DNA from: Clostridia bacterium | Lineage (GTDB): Bacteria > Bacillota > Clostridia > UBA1381 | Reading direction: 5' to 3' | Length of the DNA: 8,829 nucleotides | Assembly: GCA_900756545.1 (NCBI GenBank) | Contig: CAAEKO010000050.1 | Span: 1 to 8,829 of the forward strand | Shown: positions 1-6,459 of the stretch, piece after piece | Layout: every line of letters starts with the position of its first letter | Numbering within the stretch: position 1 is the stretch's first letter | Notes under the pieces: generated by a model | Databases searched by the model: none | What the model saw: only the letters and a program-made list of their open reading frames with translations | Told to the model about the DNA's origin: nothing | Position numbers and translations under genes: made by a program

Positions 1-364
1 AAAGCATGCCAAAGGCTGATATTTCAGCCTCGGCTATTTTATCTGATGTTTGCTTTGCCAGCTCGTATCCTTTTTCCGTTAGATAAATATTCTTGTTTTT
101 TCGGCTGTTTTGTGCAAATGCAAGCATAACATATCCATCGCTCTCTAACTTTTTTAATATGGAATTTACGGATTGTTTAGGCTGGAAAAGTATATCACAA
201 AGGTCTTTTTGCGTATAGTTTTCATTGTCTCTTAAAAAATATAATATAAATAATACATTTTCTGTTATGTTAAATTTTTTTGAAGTAACACGAAAAAGCT
301 CATTATATTTTTTGAATAAATGGTTATAATGCTTTAATTGCGACCGTATATCATCATTATTCAT
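1..364 (-). CDS. MarR-family transcriptional regulator, 3' end cut by window edge
   Basis: This is the first 121 residues of a small winged-helix regulator that runs leftwards off the window, so its C-terminus is missing. The start is ATG at 364-362, preceded by GGAGG seven bases upstream. After an N-terminal helix (about residues 8-30) comes the winged helix-turn-helix. 'YTQKDLCDIL' and 'QPKQSVNSILKKLESDGYV' are the helices, and 'NSRKNKNIYLTEKG' is the wing, matching the family pattern of basic wing, then L-T-x-K-G. Family members are homodimers, usually autorepressors released by small ligands. No uronate link is visible. The gene is more AT-rich than the uronate genes and is divergent from nothing in the window, so it probably belongs to the locus on the left. 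The MarR assignment is firm; the ligand and targets are unknown. Confidence 0.88.
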   Translation of the reverse strand, partial: MNNDDIRSQLKHYNHLFKKYNELFRVTSKKFNITENVLFILYFLRDNENYTQKDLCDILFQPKQSVNSILKKLESDGYVMLAFAQNSRKNKNIYLTEKGYELAKQTSDKIAEAEISAFGML

Positions 365-379
365 AAGACAACCTCCTTT

Positions 380-421
380 GTCTGAAAACGGACTATTTTG
401 TATTATAGTACGGTTTCGGAC
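380..421. promoter_or_regulatory. Paired semi-palindromic operator candidates in the MarR promoter
   Basis: Two 14-bp imperfect palindromes of the same form occur 28 bp apart, start to start: GTCTGAAAACGGAC at 380-393 and GTACGGTTTCGGAC at 408-421. Each has five-base arms (GTNYG and CGGAC, one mismatch from perfect symmetry) around a four-base centre. The first covers the predicted transcription start and early leader. The second fills the spacer between -35 and -10. That placement suits autorepression by a dimeric winged-helix protein. The repeats are seen directly; binding by this MarR protein is inference. Confidence 0.6.
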
Positions 422-430
422 TTTTGTCAA
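402..430 (-). promoter_or_regulatory. Consensus sigma-70-type promoter of the MarR gene
   Basis: Read on the minus strand, TTGACA (430-425) is followed by exactly 17 bases and then TATAAT (407-402). Both hexamers match the housekeeping consensus perfectly. Transcription would begin near 395, giving a leader of about 30 bases that contains the GGAGGT ribosome binding site (376-371). A promoter this strong in front of a MarR gene implies that it is normally held down by a repressor, most simply the MarR protein itself. Confidence 0.85.
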
Positions 431-559
431 TACCTTAGAAAAGAATAAATGCACGACGCGATAAATTTTCTTTTTAACGCGTAAAGGAATGATCCGTTTT
501 AGTCAATATGCTCTATCTGTACACGGTTGCAGGCCGTTGGAGAAAACATATAAATTATA
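431..559. other. Intergenic region downstream of the first AraC gene
   Basis: This stretch separates the MarR promoter from the 3' end of the first AraC-type gene. It holds a five-base inverted repeat, ACGCG at 456-460 and CGCGT at 478-482, around an AT-rich centre, and a smaller one (ACGG/CCGT) near 523-537. Neither has a convincing T-run on the minus strand, so I see no clear intrinsic terminator for the AraC gene. No small gene with a credible ribosome binding site was seen. Confidence 0.35.
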
Positions 560-1408
560 CTATGGTAATTCTCCCTTTTTTCTGAATTGAAGCGGTGTTG
601 TGCCGAAGTATTTTCTGAACACCGTAGTAAAATAATTGCTGCTATTGTAACCGCATTCAAAAGCGATATCTGTTATCGATCTGGAGGTCTTGGTCAACAG
701 CTTCTGTGCGCGCAGAAGTCTTGTTGTGTTCAGATAGTCTATAAAAGTAAAGCCTGTAAGCTGTTTGAATGTTTTTTCAAAATGGCTTTTGCTGAGTCCT
801 GCGGTCTGTGCGGCATAGTCTACCGTCATATCCGCAGAGAGATCATTATTGATCATATCTAATACTTTTTTTATCTGTTTTTCCGCCGGATTTTCGTTTT
901 CTTTAGATCGTAAAATGGGCGGGTCTATTCTTAGTAGTCTTACAAACAAAGTGGTAAGAAGCATTTTGAGCATGAGCGGTGAGTATTCCGCGCAGTTATT
1001 GTATTCCGCGGATATTTGAGAAAATATTTGATTAATGTTTTCTTTAACGTTTTCAGGTACAGTTAGGCAGTAATCCTGAAATAGGCGCAATACAGCCGAT
1101 TTTATTGTAGAGTCAAAAAAATTTTCTGTAAAGTTAATTAAAAGCCGCTCGTGTCCAGTCGGTGAAACCGAGGTGGTTTTGTGGATTGTATGCGCAGGAA
1201 CAAAAACAATGTCGCCCGCCTTCACATGAATGATTCTGTTTCCGATAAAATAATCCCGTTTGCCATGGATAAGAAAATAAATCTCATAATGATTGTGTGC
1301 ATGCGTTCGATACATATCAAAGGGTTCCGTTATGATCCGGTGTGAGAAATAAAAATCCTTTCCGCACAAATCAAGTGTGTCATTTTGAAAAATGTGTAGA
1401 GTATCCAA
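560..1408 (-). CDS. AraC-family regulator (cupin + AraC HTH), probable hexuronate-operon regulator
   Basis: A 282-residue regulator with the usual two-domain layout. The N-terminal half is a cupin sensor: 'THAHNHYEIY' places H36, H38, H40 and E42 in the sugar pocket, and 'VPAHTIHK' gives H73 and H76. The C-terminal part, about residues 184-280, is the double helix-turn-helix, with 'AAQTAGLSKSHFEKTFKQLTG' and the family signature 'IAFECGYNSSNYFTTVFRKYFGTTP'. These are all consensus residues. It is divergent from uxaB across a short AT-rich region, so I infer that it controls the uxa operon, probably as an activator responding to a uronate or its breakdown product. The start is chosen as TTG at 1408 because a near-perfect ribosome binding site sits eight bases upstream. 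The alternative is the in-frame GTG at 1417, which would add three residues but lies inside that site. Confidence 0.9.
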   Translation of the reverse strand: MDTLHIFQNDTLDLCGKDFYFSHRIITEPFDMYRTHAHNHYEIYFLIHGKRDYFIGNRIIHVKAGDIVFVPAHTIHKTTSVSPTGHERLLINFTENFFDSTIKSAVLRLFQDYCLTVPENVKENINQIFSQISAEYNNCAEYSPLMLKMLLTTLFVRLLRIDPPILRSKENENPAEKQIKKVLDMINNDLSADMTVDYAAQTAGLSKSHFEKTFKQLTGFTFIDYLNTTRLLRAQKLLTKTSRSITDIAFECGYNSSNYFTTVFRKYFGTTPLQFRKKGELP

Positions 1409-1412
1409 GAAA

Positions 1413-1424
1413 ATCACCGCCTTT
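1413..1424 (-). promoter_or_regulatory. Extended ribosome binding site deciding the araC start
   Basis: On the minus strand the sequence AAAGGCGGTGAT matches 11 of 12 bases of the complement of the 16S rRNA 3' end (AAAGGAGGTGAT). The possible GTG start (1417-1415) is embedded within it. Translation is therefore more likely to start at the TTG at 1408-1406, eight bases beyond the GGCGG core. Seen in sequence; which start is used is inference. Confidence 0.6.
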
Positions 1425-1436
1425 TATTTTTATATT

Positions 1437-1465
1437 ATTGTAGCATAAGATAAGAATAATTTAAA
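1437..1465 (-). promoter_or_regulatory. Promoter of the first AraC gene
   Basis: On the minus strand TTTAAA (1465-1460, four of six consensus bases) lies 17 bases from TACAAT (1442-1437). The -10 is preceded by TGC, giving an extended -10 motif. The predicted transcription start is near 1430, only about 20 bases before the start codon. Confidence 0.6.
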
Positions 1466-1475
1466 GTATTTTTAT

Positions 1476-1491
1476 AAATATGAGCATATTT
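1476..1491. promoter_or_regulatory. Perfect 16-bp palindrome between araC and uxaB, candidate operator
   Basis: AAATATGAGCATATTT has perfect seven-base arms around a two-base centre (AG). It lies between the two divergent promoters, just upstream of the AraC gene's -35 and about 46 bp upstream of the predicted uxaB transcription start. An activator or repressor there could serve both genes. AraC-family proteins more often bind direct repeats, so the binder could be a different dimeric regulator, and chance is possible in DNA this AT-rich. Confidence 0.45.
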
Positions 1492-1517
1492 TAACAGAAA
1501 TATTTAAAATAGTGTTG

Positions 1518-1523
1518 TATAAT
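1518..1523 (+). promoter_or_regulatory. -10 element of the uxa operon promoter
   Basis: A perfect TATAAT lies 29 bases before the uxaB ATG. The place where a -35 should be, about 1495-1500, reads CAGAAA, a poor match. The nearest TTAACA (1491-1496) is 21 bases from the -10, which is too far. A good -10 with a poor -35 is typical of promoters that need an activator, which fits the divergent AraC gene. Confidence 0.55.
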
Positions 1524-1552
1524 GATTATACACAGGTAAAGGAGTGAGAAAA

Positions 1553-2818
1553 ATGAGGGAAAAAATAATACAGTTTGGCGAAGGCGGATTTTTGCGTGGA
1601 TTTGCGGACTGGATGCTTCAAATTGTAAATGAAAAAACTGATTTTAGCGGAAGGGTGGTTGTAGTACAGCCGATAGAAAAAGGGATGTGTGATGTACTAA
1701 GTGCGCAGAACTGCGTATATACGCATATTTGCCGGGGCACAGAAGGGGTTGACGTGAAAAAAATCAACGTCATATCACGCTGTGTAAAACCTTATGATCA
1801 GTTCGGCGAATATTTAAAGCTTGCCGAAAACCCTGATTTCCGGTTTATTCTATCAAATACAACAGAGGCAGGGATCGTCTTTAACAGCAATGATAAGATG
1901 ACGGACATGCCGGCGTCAACTTTTCCCGGTAAGCTGACACAGCTATTATATAGGCGCTTTGAGCTGGGTTTAAACGGCTTTATATTTCTGCCCTGCGAGC
2001 TTATTGATAAAAATGGAACAAAGCTAAAGGAGGCCATCCTGCAGTATGCGCAGCTATGGGCGCTGGAAAGCGGCTTTACACAATGGATTGAAAATGATAA
2101 TATCTTCTGCAATACATTAGTTGACCGCATAAACACTGGCTATCCTCGGGATGAAAAAATAGATATCGGGTATACAGATAATCTGGTAAACACATCGGAA
2201 TATTACCATTTATGGGTAATAGAGGGCTGCGAAAAGCTGTTTGACGAGCTGCCCTTTGATAAGTGCGGCCTGAATGTTATTTTAACAAACAAATTGGATA
2301 TGTACAGGACACGAAAGGTAAGGATACTGAACGGCGCCCACACAGCTCTTGTTCCATATGGGCTTTTAAGTGGATTTGAAACAGTTAAATCCTGTATAGA
2401 CGACAGCAGTATGAATGAATATATCAAGAAATGTATATTTGATGAAATCATCCCGACGCTTGATCTGCCGCAGGACGAGTTGGCTGAGTATGCCAACAAT
2501 GTGCTTTTACGGTTTGCTAATCCATATATAAAGCATTATCTTTCCTCTATAGCGCTGAACTCTGTCAGTAAGTTCAAGGTGCGGGTTTTGCCGTCAATTC
2601 AGGAGTATATCGAGCGTTACGGTAAAATGCCATCGGCGCTTTTGTTCTCATTTGCAAAACTGATCGAATTCTACAGAACAGATATGGTGAATGATGATGA
2701 AGAGGTTGCCAGATTCATGCGGTCGGCGTCGGTTAAGGAGATACTTTCTAACAAAGGATTATGGGATACGGATTTATCCTGGCTGGAAAGTGAGGTGGCG
2801 CGATATGTTGATCAATGA
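1553..2818 (+). CDS. uxaB: Tagaturonate reductase (altronate oxidoreductase)
   Basis: NADH-dependent reduction of D-tagaturonate to D-altronate, the second step of galacturonate breakdown, in the cytoplasm. The protein (421 residues) belongs to the long-chain mannitol dehydrogenase family. The N-terminal nucleotide-binding motif is 'IIQFGEGGFLRGF' (residues 5-17). 'LSNTTEAGI', 'LPCELIDKNGTKLKEAILQYAQLW' and 'LVDRINTGYPRDE' are typical of UxaB. 'KVRILNGAHTALVPYG' supplies the catalytic K255, N260 and H263 with the family's spacing. It is shorter than the roughly 480-residue UxaB of E. coli, with a short N-terminus and a smaller C-terminal region, but all core motifs are present. The start is ATG at 1553, eight bases after AAAGGAG; an in-frame GTG at 1544 overlaps that site and is rejected. 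Its last 14 bases overlap uxaA. The related mannonate dehydrogenase UxuB is a less likely alternative, given the neighbours. Confidence 0.93.
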   Translation: MREKIIQFGEGGFLRGFADWMLQIVNEKTDFSGRVVVVQPIEKGMCDVLSAQNCVYTHICRGTEGVDVKKINVISRCVKPYDQFGEYLKLAENPDFRFILSNTTEAGIVFNSNDKMTDMPASTFPGKLTQLLYRRFELGLNGFIFLPCELIDKNGTKLKEAILQYAQLWALESGFTQWIENDNIFCNTLVDRINTGYPRDEKIDIGYTDNLVNTSEYYHLWVIEGCEKLFDELPFDKCGLNVILTNKLDMYRTRKVRILNGAHTALVPYGLLSGFETVKSCIDDSSMNEYIKKCIFDEIIPTLDLPQDELAEYANNVLLRFANPYIKHYLSSIALNSVSKFKVRVLPSIQEYIERYGKMPSALLFSFAKLIEFYRTDMVNDDEEVARFMRSASVKEILSNKGLWDTDLSWLESEVARYVDQ

Positions 2819-4175
2819 GCGGGATAATGTCATTATTAATATAACCGATGGTCATAAATATGCTGTGCGGGATATAAAAACGAATGAAAATATCATAAAG
2901 TATGGACAGCCGATCGGACACGCTATTGTGGATATCAAAAAAGGAGAGCATATCCATACCCACAACATGAAAACAAACCTGTCAGGCAAAATTGCGTATA
3001 CCTACAAACCAAGGTTTTATGATATTCCTAAGACGTCAGATGGCATGACATTTATGGGGTATGAACGTGAAAACGGCGATGTTGGCATCCGAAATGATAT
3101 ATGGATAGTCAATACAGTGGGATGCGTAAATAAAGTTTCTGAAAGGCTGGCGAAGCTCACTGGCGCAAAAGCTTTTGTCCATCCATTTGGCTGTTCGCAG
3201 CTGGGCGAGGATCAGGAAATCACACAAAAGATTCTCCGGGGAATGGTCAACCACCCAAATGCCGGGGGAGTTCTTGTGTTGGGACTGGGCTGCGAAAATA
3301 ATAATATAGAGGTATTTCAAAAATTCCTGGGAGAATGGGACAGCCGACGTGTTAAATTTTTAAACGCTCAGGATTTTGATGATGAAGTCAGCGCAGGAGA
3401 ACAGATTATCTGGGAGTTGCGTGCATATGCAGACCGTTTTGTCAGAACGCCGGTAAGTGTATCTAAGTTGAAAATCGGCCTGAAATGCGGCGGGAGCGAT
3501 GGCTACAGCGGAATCACGGCGAATCCGCTTGTGGGCCGTTTTTCAGACAGGCTGATCGGAATGGGCGGAAGCTGTGTGCTTACGGAGGTGCCGGAGATGT
3601 TCGGAGCCGAGCACCTGTTGATGGAGCGCTGTGCGGATGAGGAGATATTTAACCAATGCGTGGGACTTATCAATAATTTCAAAGATTACTATATGAGATA
3701 TAATCAGGTCATATACGAGAATCCGTCGCCTGGAAATAAAAAAGGCGGGATAACAACCTTAGAGGAGAAATCTCTGGGATGCGTTCAAAAAGGCGGGCTT
3801 TCGCCTGTAGTTGATGTTCTGGATTATGGAGACCGGGTTACCCAAAAAGGACTGTCTCTTTTGAACGGCCCTGGAAACGATATTGTAGCGGTAACAAATC
3901 TGATGGCCGCAGGCGCGCATATGATTCTCTTTACTACAGGACGGGGTACGCCGGTTGGCGGGGCTGTTCCAACTGTAAAGATTGCAACGAATCACGCGCT
4001 GGCGCAGAGAAAAAGCAACTGGATTGATTTTGACGCCGGCGCCGTTCTGGAAGGAAAAGAACTAACCGATGAACTGTTCGAATATGTAATCTCCGTAGCG
4101 GGCGGCCGGAAAACAAAAAATGAGGAAAATGGATATGAAGAAATATCAATTTTTAAGGATGGTGTGACGTTATGA
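2805..4175 (+). CDS. uxaA: Altronate dehydratase
   Basis: Dehydrates D-altronate to 2-keto-3-deoxy-D-gluconate, the third step of galacturonate breakdown. The protein has 456 residues. The N-terminal SAF-like domain (about 1-60) carries 'NIIKYGQPIGHAI' and the metal-binding-type cluster 'EHIHTHN' (H49, H51, H53). The large catalytic part (about 80-456) has 'NGDVGIRNDIWIVNTVGCVN', 'HPFGCSQLGED', 'GLGCENNN' and 'KCGGSDGYSGITANP' (C107, C130, C163, C228), followed by 'TEVPEMFGAE', 'ENPSPGNKKGGITTLEEKSLG' and 'TTGRGTPVGG'. These are close to E. coli UxaA throughout. Compared with my memory of that 495-residue protein, about 20-25 residues of the SAF domain after 'DNV' are missing. Both domains are in one chain, not split. 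The start ATG lies inside the end of uxaB, six bases after GAGGTGG, so translation is probably coupled. Possible in-frame starts further upstream lie deep in uxaB and lack a good site. Confidence 0.95.
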   Translation: MLINERDNVIINITDGHKYAVRDIKTNENIIKYGQPIGHAIVDIKKGEHIHTHNMKTNLSGKIAYTYKPRFYDIPKTSDGMTFMGYERENGDVGIRNDIWIVNTVGCVNKVSERLAKLTGAKAFVHPFGCSQLGEDQEITQKILRGMVNHPNAGGVLVLGLGCENNNIEVFQKFLGEWDSRRVKFLNAQDFDDEVSAGEQIIWELRAYADRFVRTPVSVSKLKIGLKCGGSDGYSGITANPLVGRFSDRLIGMGGSCVLTEVPEMFGAEHLLMERCADEEIFNQCVGLINNFKDYYMRYNQVIYENPSPGNKKGGITTLEEKSLGCVQKGGLSPVVDVLDYGDRVTQKGLSLLNGPGNDIVAVTNLMAAGAHMILFTTGRGTPVGGAVPTVKIATNHALAQRKSNWIDFDAGAVLEGKELTDELFEYVISVAGGRKTKNEENGYEEISIFKDGVTL

Positions 4176-5533
4176 ATTTTATCAACGATGATTTTATGCT
4201 GAAAAATGAAACGGCAAAGGCGCTGTACCATGATTTTGCGGAAAAGCTGCCGATAATAGATTACCATTGCCATCTGTCGCCCCGCATGATCGCGGAAAAC
4301 TATCAGTTTAAAAACGCATTCGATCTGTTCCTGGGCGGCGATCACTACAAATGGCGGCTTATGCGTTCAAATGGAATTGATGAAGAGTACATAACAGGGA
4401 ACCGAAGCGATTATGAAAAATTTAAAGCGTTTGCCGCCACTGTACCACGCATGATTGGAAATCCAATGTATCATTGGACACACCTGGAGCTGAAACGCTA
4501 CTTCGGGATTGAGAAAACCTTATCAGCAGACACATGCGATGAAATATGGAATGTATGCAACGAACTGCTGGCAACGGATGCATACAGGGCGCAGGAGTTG
4601 ATAATCCGATCGAATGTAAAGGTAATATGCACGACGGATGACCCTGCCGACACCCTGGCGTACCATACGCAGTTAAGGAATTTTTCAACCTGCGTATTGC
4701 CAACATTTCGGCCTGACAAGGCGGTTGAAATCGCAAAGGATACATTCATACCCTACATGGAGTCTATAGGTGTGAAAAGCTATGATGAACTTCTTTTGTG
4801 GACGACTGCGAGAATTGAATATTTCAATGACCATGGCTGTAAATTGTCAGACCACGCGCTGGAATATGTGCCGTTTGCGGTTGGCGACGCAAAAGCTGTA
4901 TTTGAAAAACGGATGGACGGAAAGGACATTACGCGGGAAGAGGAAGATATATTCAAAACGGCTGTATTGCGGCATTGTGCTGAAAATTATGTGAAATATG
5001 ACTGGGCAATGCAGCTGCATATCGGCGCGCTGCGGAACAACAATACGAGGATGTATGAGAAGCTTGGCGCTGACACTGGATTTGATTCAATAAACGACCT
5101 TTGCATAGCGCAGAATCTGTCAAAATTTATGGACAGCCTCGAATATTCCTGCTGTCTGCCGAAGACGATTTTATACACATTAAACCCAAAGGATAATTAT
5201 GTGCTTGCAACCATGCTTGGAAACTTTCAGAAGGCGCCCATAGCGGGAAAGATCCAGTTCGGCTCCGGTTGGTGGTTCAACGATCAGCGTGACGGCATGG
5301 AGGCACAAATGCGGGCCTTGGCAAATCTGGGGCTTCTTTCTGGATTTGTAGGTATGCTTACCGACTCGCGGAGCTTCGTTTCTTATCCGAGACATGAATA
5401 TTTTAGAAGGATATTATGTAATCTTATTGGCAGATGGGTAGATGAGGGTGAATATCCCAAAGATTTGCAGGCGCTTAAAACCATTGTTGAGGGGGTTTGC
5501 TATTATAACGCAAAGACATATTTCGGATTTTGA
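4172..5533 (+). CDS. uxaC: Uronate (glucuronate/galacturonate) isomerase
   Basis: Interconverts D-galacturonate with D-tagaturonate and D-glucuronate with D-fructuronate, the entry step of the pathway. The protein (453 residues, near the family's usual 465-470) is in the amidohydrolase superfamily, a TIM barrel. 'IIDYHCHLSPRMIAEN' gives the metal-type H32-x-H34. 'FLGGDHYKWRLMRSNGI' binds substrate in the family, and 'CTTDDPAD' (D156, D157) and 'GSGWWFNDQRDGMEAQMRALANLGLLSGFVGMLTDSRSF' (D398 in the final LTDSRSF) are diagnostic. The ATG overlaps the uxaA stop as ATGA, so translation is probably coupled. The ribosome site AAGGA is about 12 bases upstream, weaker than for the other genes. It is the last gene of the operon and converges on the second AraC gene. 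Since the pathway's two other enzymes are altronate-specific, galacturonate is the likely main substrate; the isomerase alone could also serve glucuronate. Confidence 0.96.
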   Translation: MNFINDDFMLKNETAKALYHDFAEKLPIIDYHCHLSPRMIAENYQFKNAFDLFLGGDHYKWRLMRSNGIDEEYITGNRSDYEKFKAFAATVPRMIGNPMYHWTHLELKRYFGIEKTLSADTCDEIWNVCNELLATDAYRAQELIIRSNVKVICTTDDPADTLAYHTQLRNFSTCVLPTFRPDKAVEIAKDTFIPYMESIGVKSYDELLLWTTARIEYFNDHGCKLSDHALEYVPFAVGDAKAVFEKRMDGKDITREEEDIFKTAVLRHCAENYVKYDWAMQLHIGALRNNNTRMYEKLGADTGFDSINDLCIAQNLSKFMDSLEYSCCLPKTILYTLNPKDNYVLATMLGNFQKAPIAGKIQFGSGWWFNDQRDGMEAQMRALANLGLLSGFVGMLTDSRSFVSYPRHEYFRRILCNLIGRWVDEGEYPKDLQALKTIVEGVCYYNAKTYFGF

Positions 5534-5538
5534 GAAAT

Positions 5539-5584
5539 GGGCGATCATAAATGCCCGCTGCGTATTTCTTATGTGTGGCGGGCA
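5539..5584. terminator. Alternative hairpins in the uxaC / araC convergence
   Basis: TGCCCGC (5552-5558) pairs with GCGGGCA (5578-5584), leaving a 19-base loop. The GCCC within it (5553-5556) can instead pair with GGGC at 5539-5542. This compact GC-rich dyad between convergent genes is placed where a bidirectional terminator should be, and it overlaps the last codons of the AraC gene. Neither strand has a good T-run after the stem, so termination is unproven. Confidence 0.35.
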
Positions 5585-6408
5585 ATCGTCGCTGTTTTCT
5601 GCTTTTGCAGATCGGAGGGCAGGATATGCATATATTTTTTAAATATTTTGGTGAAGTAGGATATATCGTTAAATCCGCATTTTGCGGCGGTCTCATTAAC
5701 GGATAGCCCGTCCTTTTTCAGGAATATGCAGGCCTGCTGGATTTTCAGGCTGTTTAGGTAGGTGTTAACCGTATAGCTGGTCACCTGCTTAAAGGTTCGG
5801 CAGAAATAATATTTGCTGTATCCGATATGATCCGCAATATCTGAAACCGAAATGTTTTCTATACTGTGTTTTTTCATATATACAATTGCTTTTTTTACCA
5901 TTTCAATATTTTTGCCATGAATATCTTCCGCTATGCTGTCATCAATATAATTCCGAAACAGGCAAAGCAGAATATTCAAAATTTCGCCCATGACGGCGGA
6001 TTTGTAATAAGGATTTTTTTCTTCTATTTCCGTAACGATCCGGTAAAGACAGTCAAACAGAACAGGGTCTATGATTTTTTCCTGAATGGAATGATCCTCA
6101 ATGTGAAAGCCGAACTGGTCGCAGAAGTTCTTGTCGATGATCAGGCAATAATAATTGATTTCAGGATCTGGCGTAAATACATGATGCATTTTATTAGAAT
6201 TGATCACAATTAAGCTGTTGGCCTCAGCCGGGACATCTGCGTCGTCAATCTTAACAAAGCCGCTGCCATTGACTACAAAAAGAAATTCAGGATTTTCGTG
6301 CCAGTGCAGCCCAAAGTCGCGTATTTCATTGGTGACATGATCGAGATGAAAAATAATCGGCAGAGCAGGATCCTGAAATTCATGCTTTTCATATTGGGAT
6401 ACGTTCAT
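5569..6408 (-). CDS. AraC-family regulator (cupin + AraC HTH), probable regulator of the isomerase/oxidoreductase operon
   Basis: A 279-residue regulator, distinct from the first AraC protein. The N-terminal cupin carries 'LHWHENPEFLFVVNG' (H35, H37, E41) and 'NSNKMHHVF' (H75, H76), the usual sugar-sensing arrangement. The double helix-turn-helix spans about 185-272, with 'VSDIADHIGYSKYYFCRTFKQ' and 'ETAAKCGFNDISYFTKIFKKY'. Several consensus residues have drifted: the tG after the first recognition helix is TS, the following YLNxxR has K, and the final 'yfG.sP..yR' reads 'YMHILPSDLQ'. The start is ATG at 6408, six bases after GGAGG. An upstream in-frame TTG at 6471 is rejected because it lies within the -10 element. 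It is divergent from the second operon with overlapping promoters, so I infer that it controls that operon rather than uxaBAC. Confidence 0.92.
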   Translation of the reverse strand: MNVSQYEKHEFQDPALPIIFHLDHVTNEIRDFGLHWHENPEFLFVVNGSGFVKIDDADVPAEANSLIVINSNKMHHVFTPDPEINYYCLIIDKNFCDQFGFHIEDHSIQEKIIDPVLFDCLYRIVTEIEEKNPYYKSAVMGEILNILLCLFRNYIDDSIAEDIHGKNIEMVKKAIVYMKKHSIENISVSDIADHIGYSKYYFCRTFKQVTSYTVNTYLNSLKIQQACIFLKKDGLSVNETAAKCGFNDISYFTKIFKKYMHILPSDLQKQKTATIARHT

Positions 6409-6423
6409 GACATTCCTCCATAA

Positions 6424-6439
6424 TGGCAAGATTTTACCA
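6424..6439. promoter_or_regulatory. 16-bp semi-palindrome in the leader of the second AraC gene
   Basis: TGGCAAGATTTTACCA has six-base arms TGGCAA and TTACCA with one mismatch, around a four-base centre. It lies in the leader of the second AraC gene, just upstream of the GGAGG site. As DNA it could be an operator. As RNA on the minus strand it can form a six-pair stem, including one G-U pair, with an AAUC loop beside the ribosome site. It lacks the central CG of a CcpA site. Function unknown. Confidence 0.4.
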
Positions 6440-6459
6440 AAACACAGCAAGAACAAATC

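Noticed and set aside
645..659. A full match to the degenerate CcpA catabolite-repression (cre) pattern, TTGTAACCGCATTCA
   Set aside because: It lies deep within the AraC coding region over the conserved 'FECGYN' codons, far from any promoter, so it is best explained by coding constraint and the loose consensus.
587..862. A 91-codon plus-strand open frame opposite the first AraC gene
   Set aside because: It has no ribosome binding site, its protein is rich in cysteine with no recognisable domain, and the opposite strand encodes an intact AraC helix-turn-helix.
1544..1552. GTG as the start of uxaB
   Set aside because: The codon overlaps the AAAGGAG ribosome binding site, whereas ATG at 1553 is eight bases beyond it and begins directly at the conserved nucleotide-binding strand.
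2691..2804. A longer uxaA reading frame beginning inside uxaB
   Set aside because: Its extra residues are arginine-rich out-of-frame translation of uxaB, and ATG 2805 has a well-placed GAGGTGG site and begins near the conserved SAF domain.
4422..4749. Two overlapping minus-strand open frames within uxaC
   Set aside because: They are antisense to highly conserved uronate isomerase motifs and show no start signals or known domains.
6424..6439. The leader semi-palindrome as a CcpA (cre) site
   Set aside because: The required central CG is absent and the arms do not follow the TGNAA pattern.
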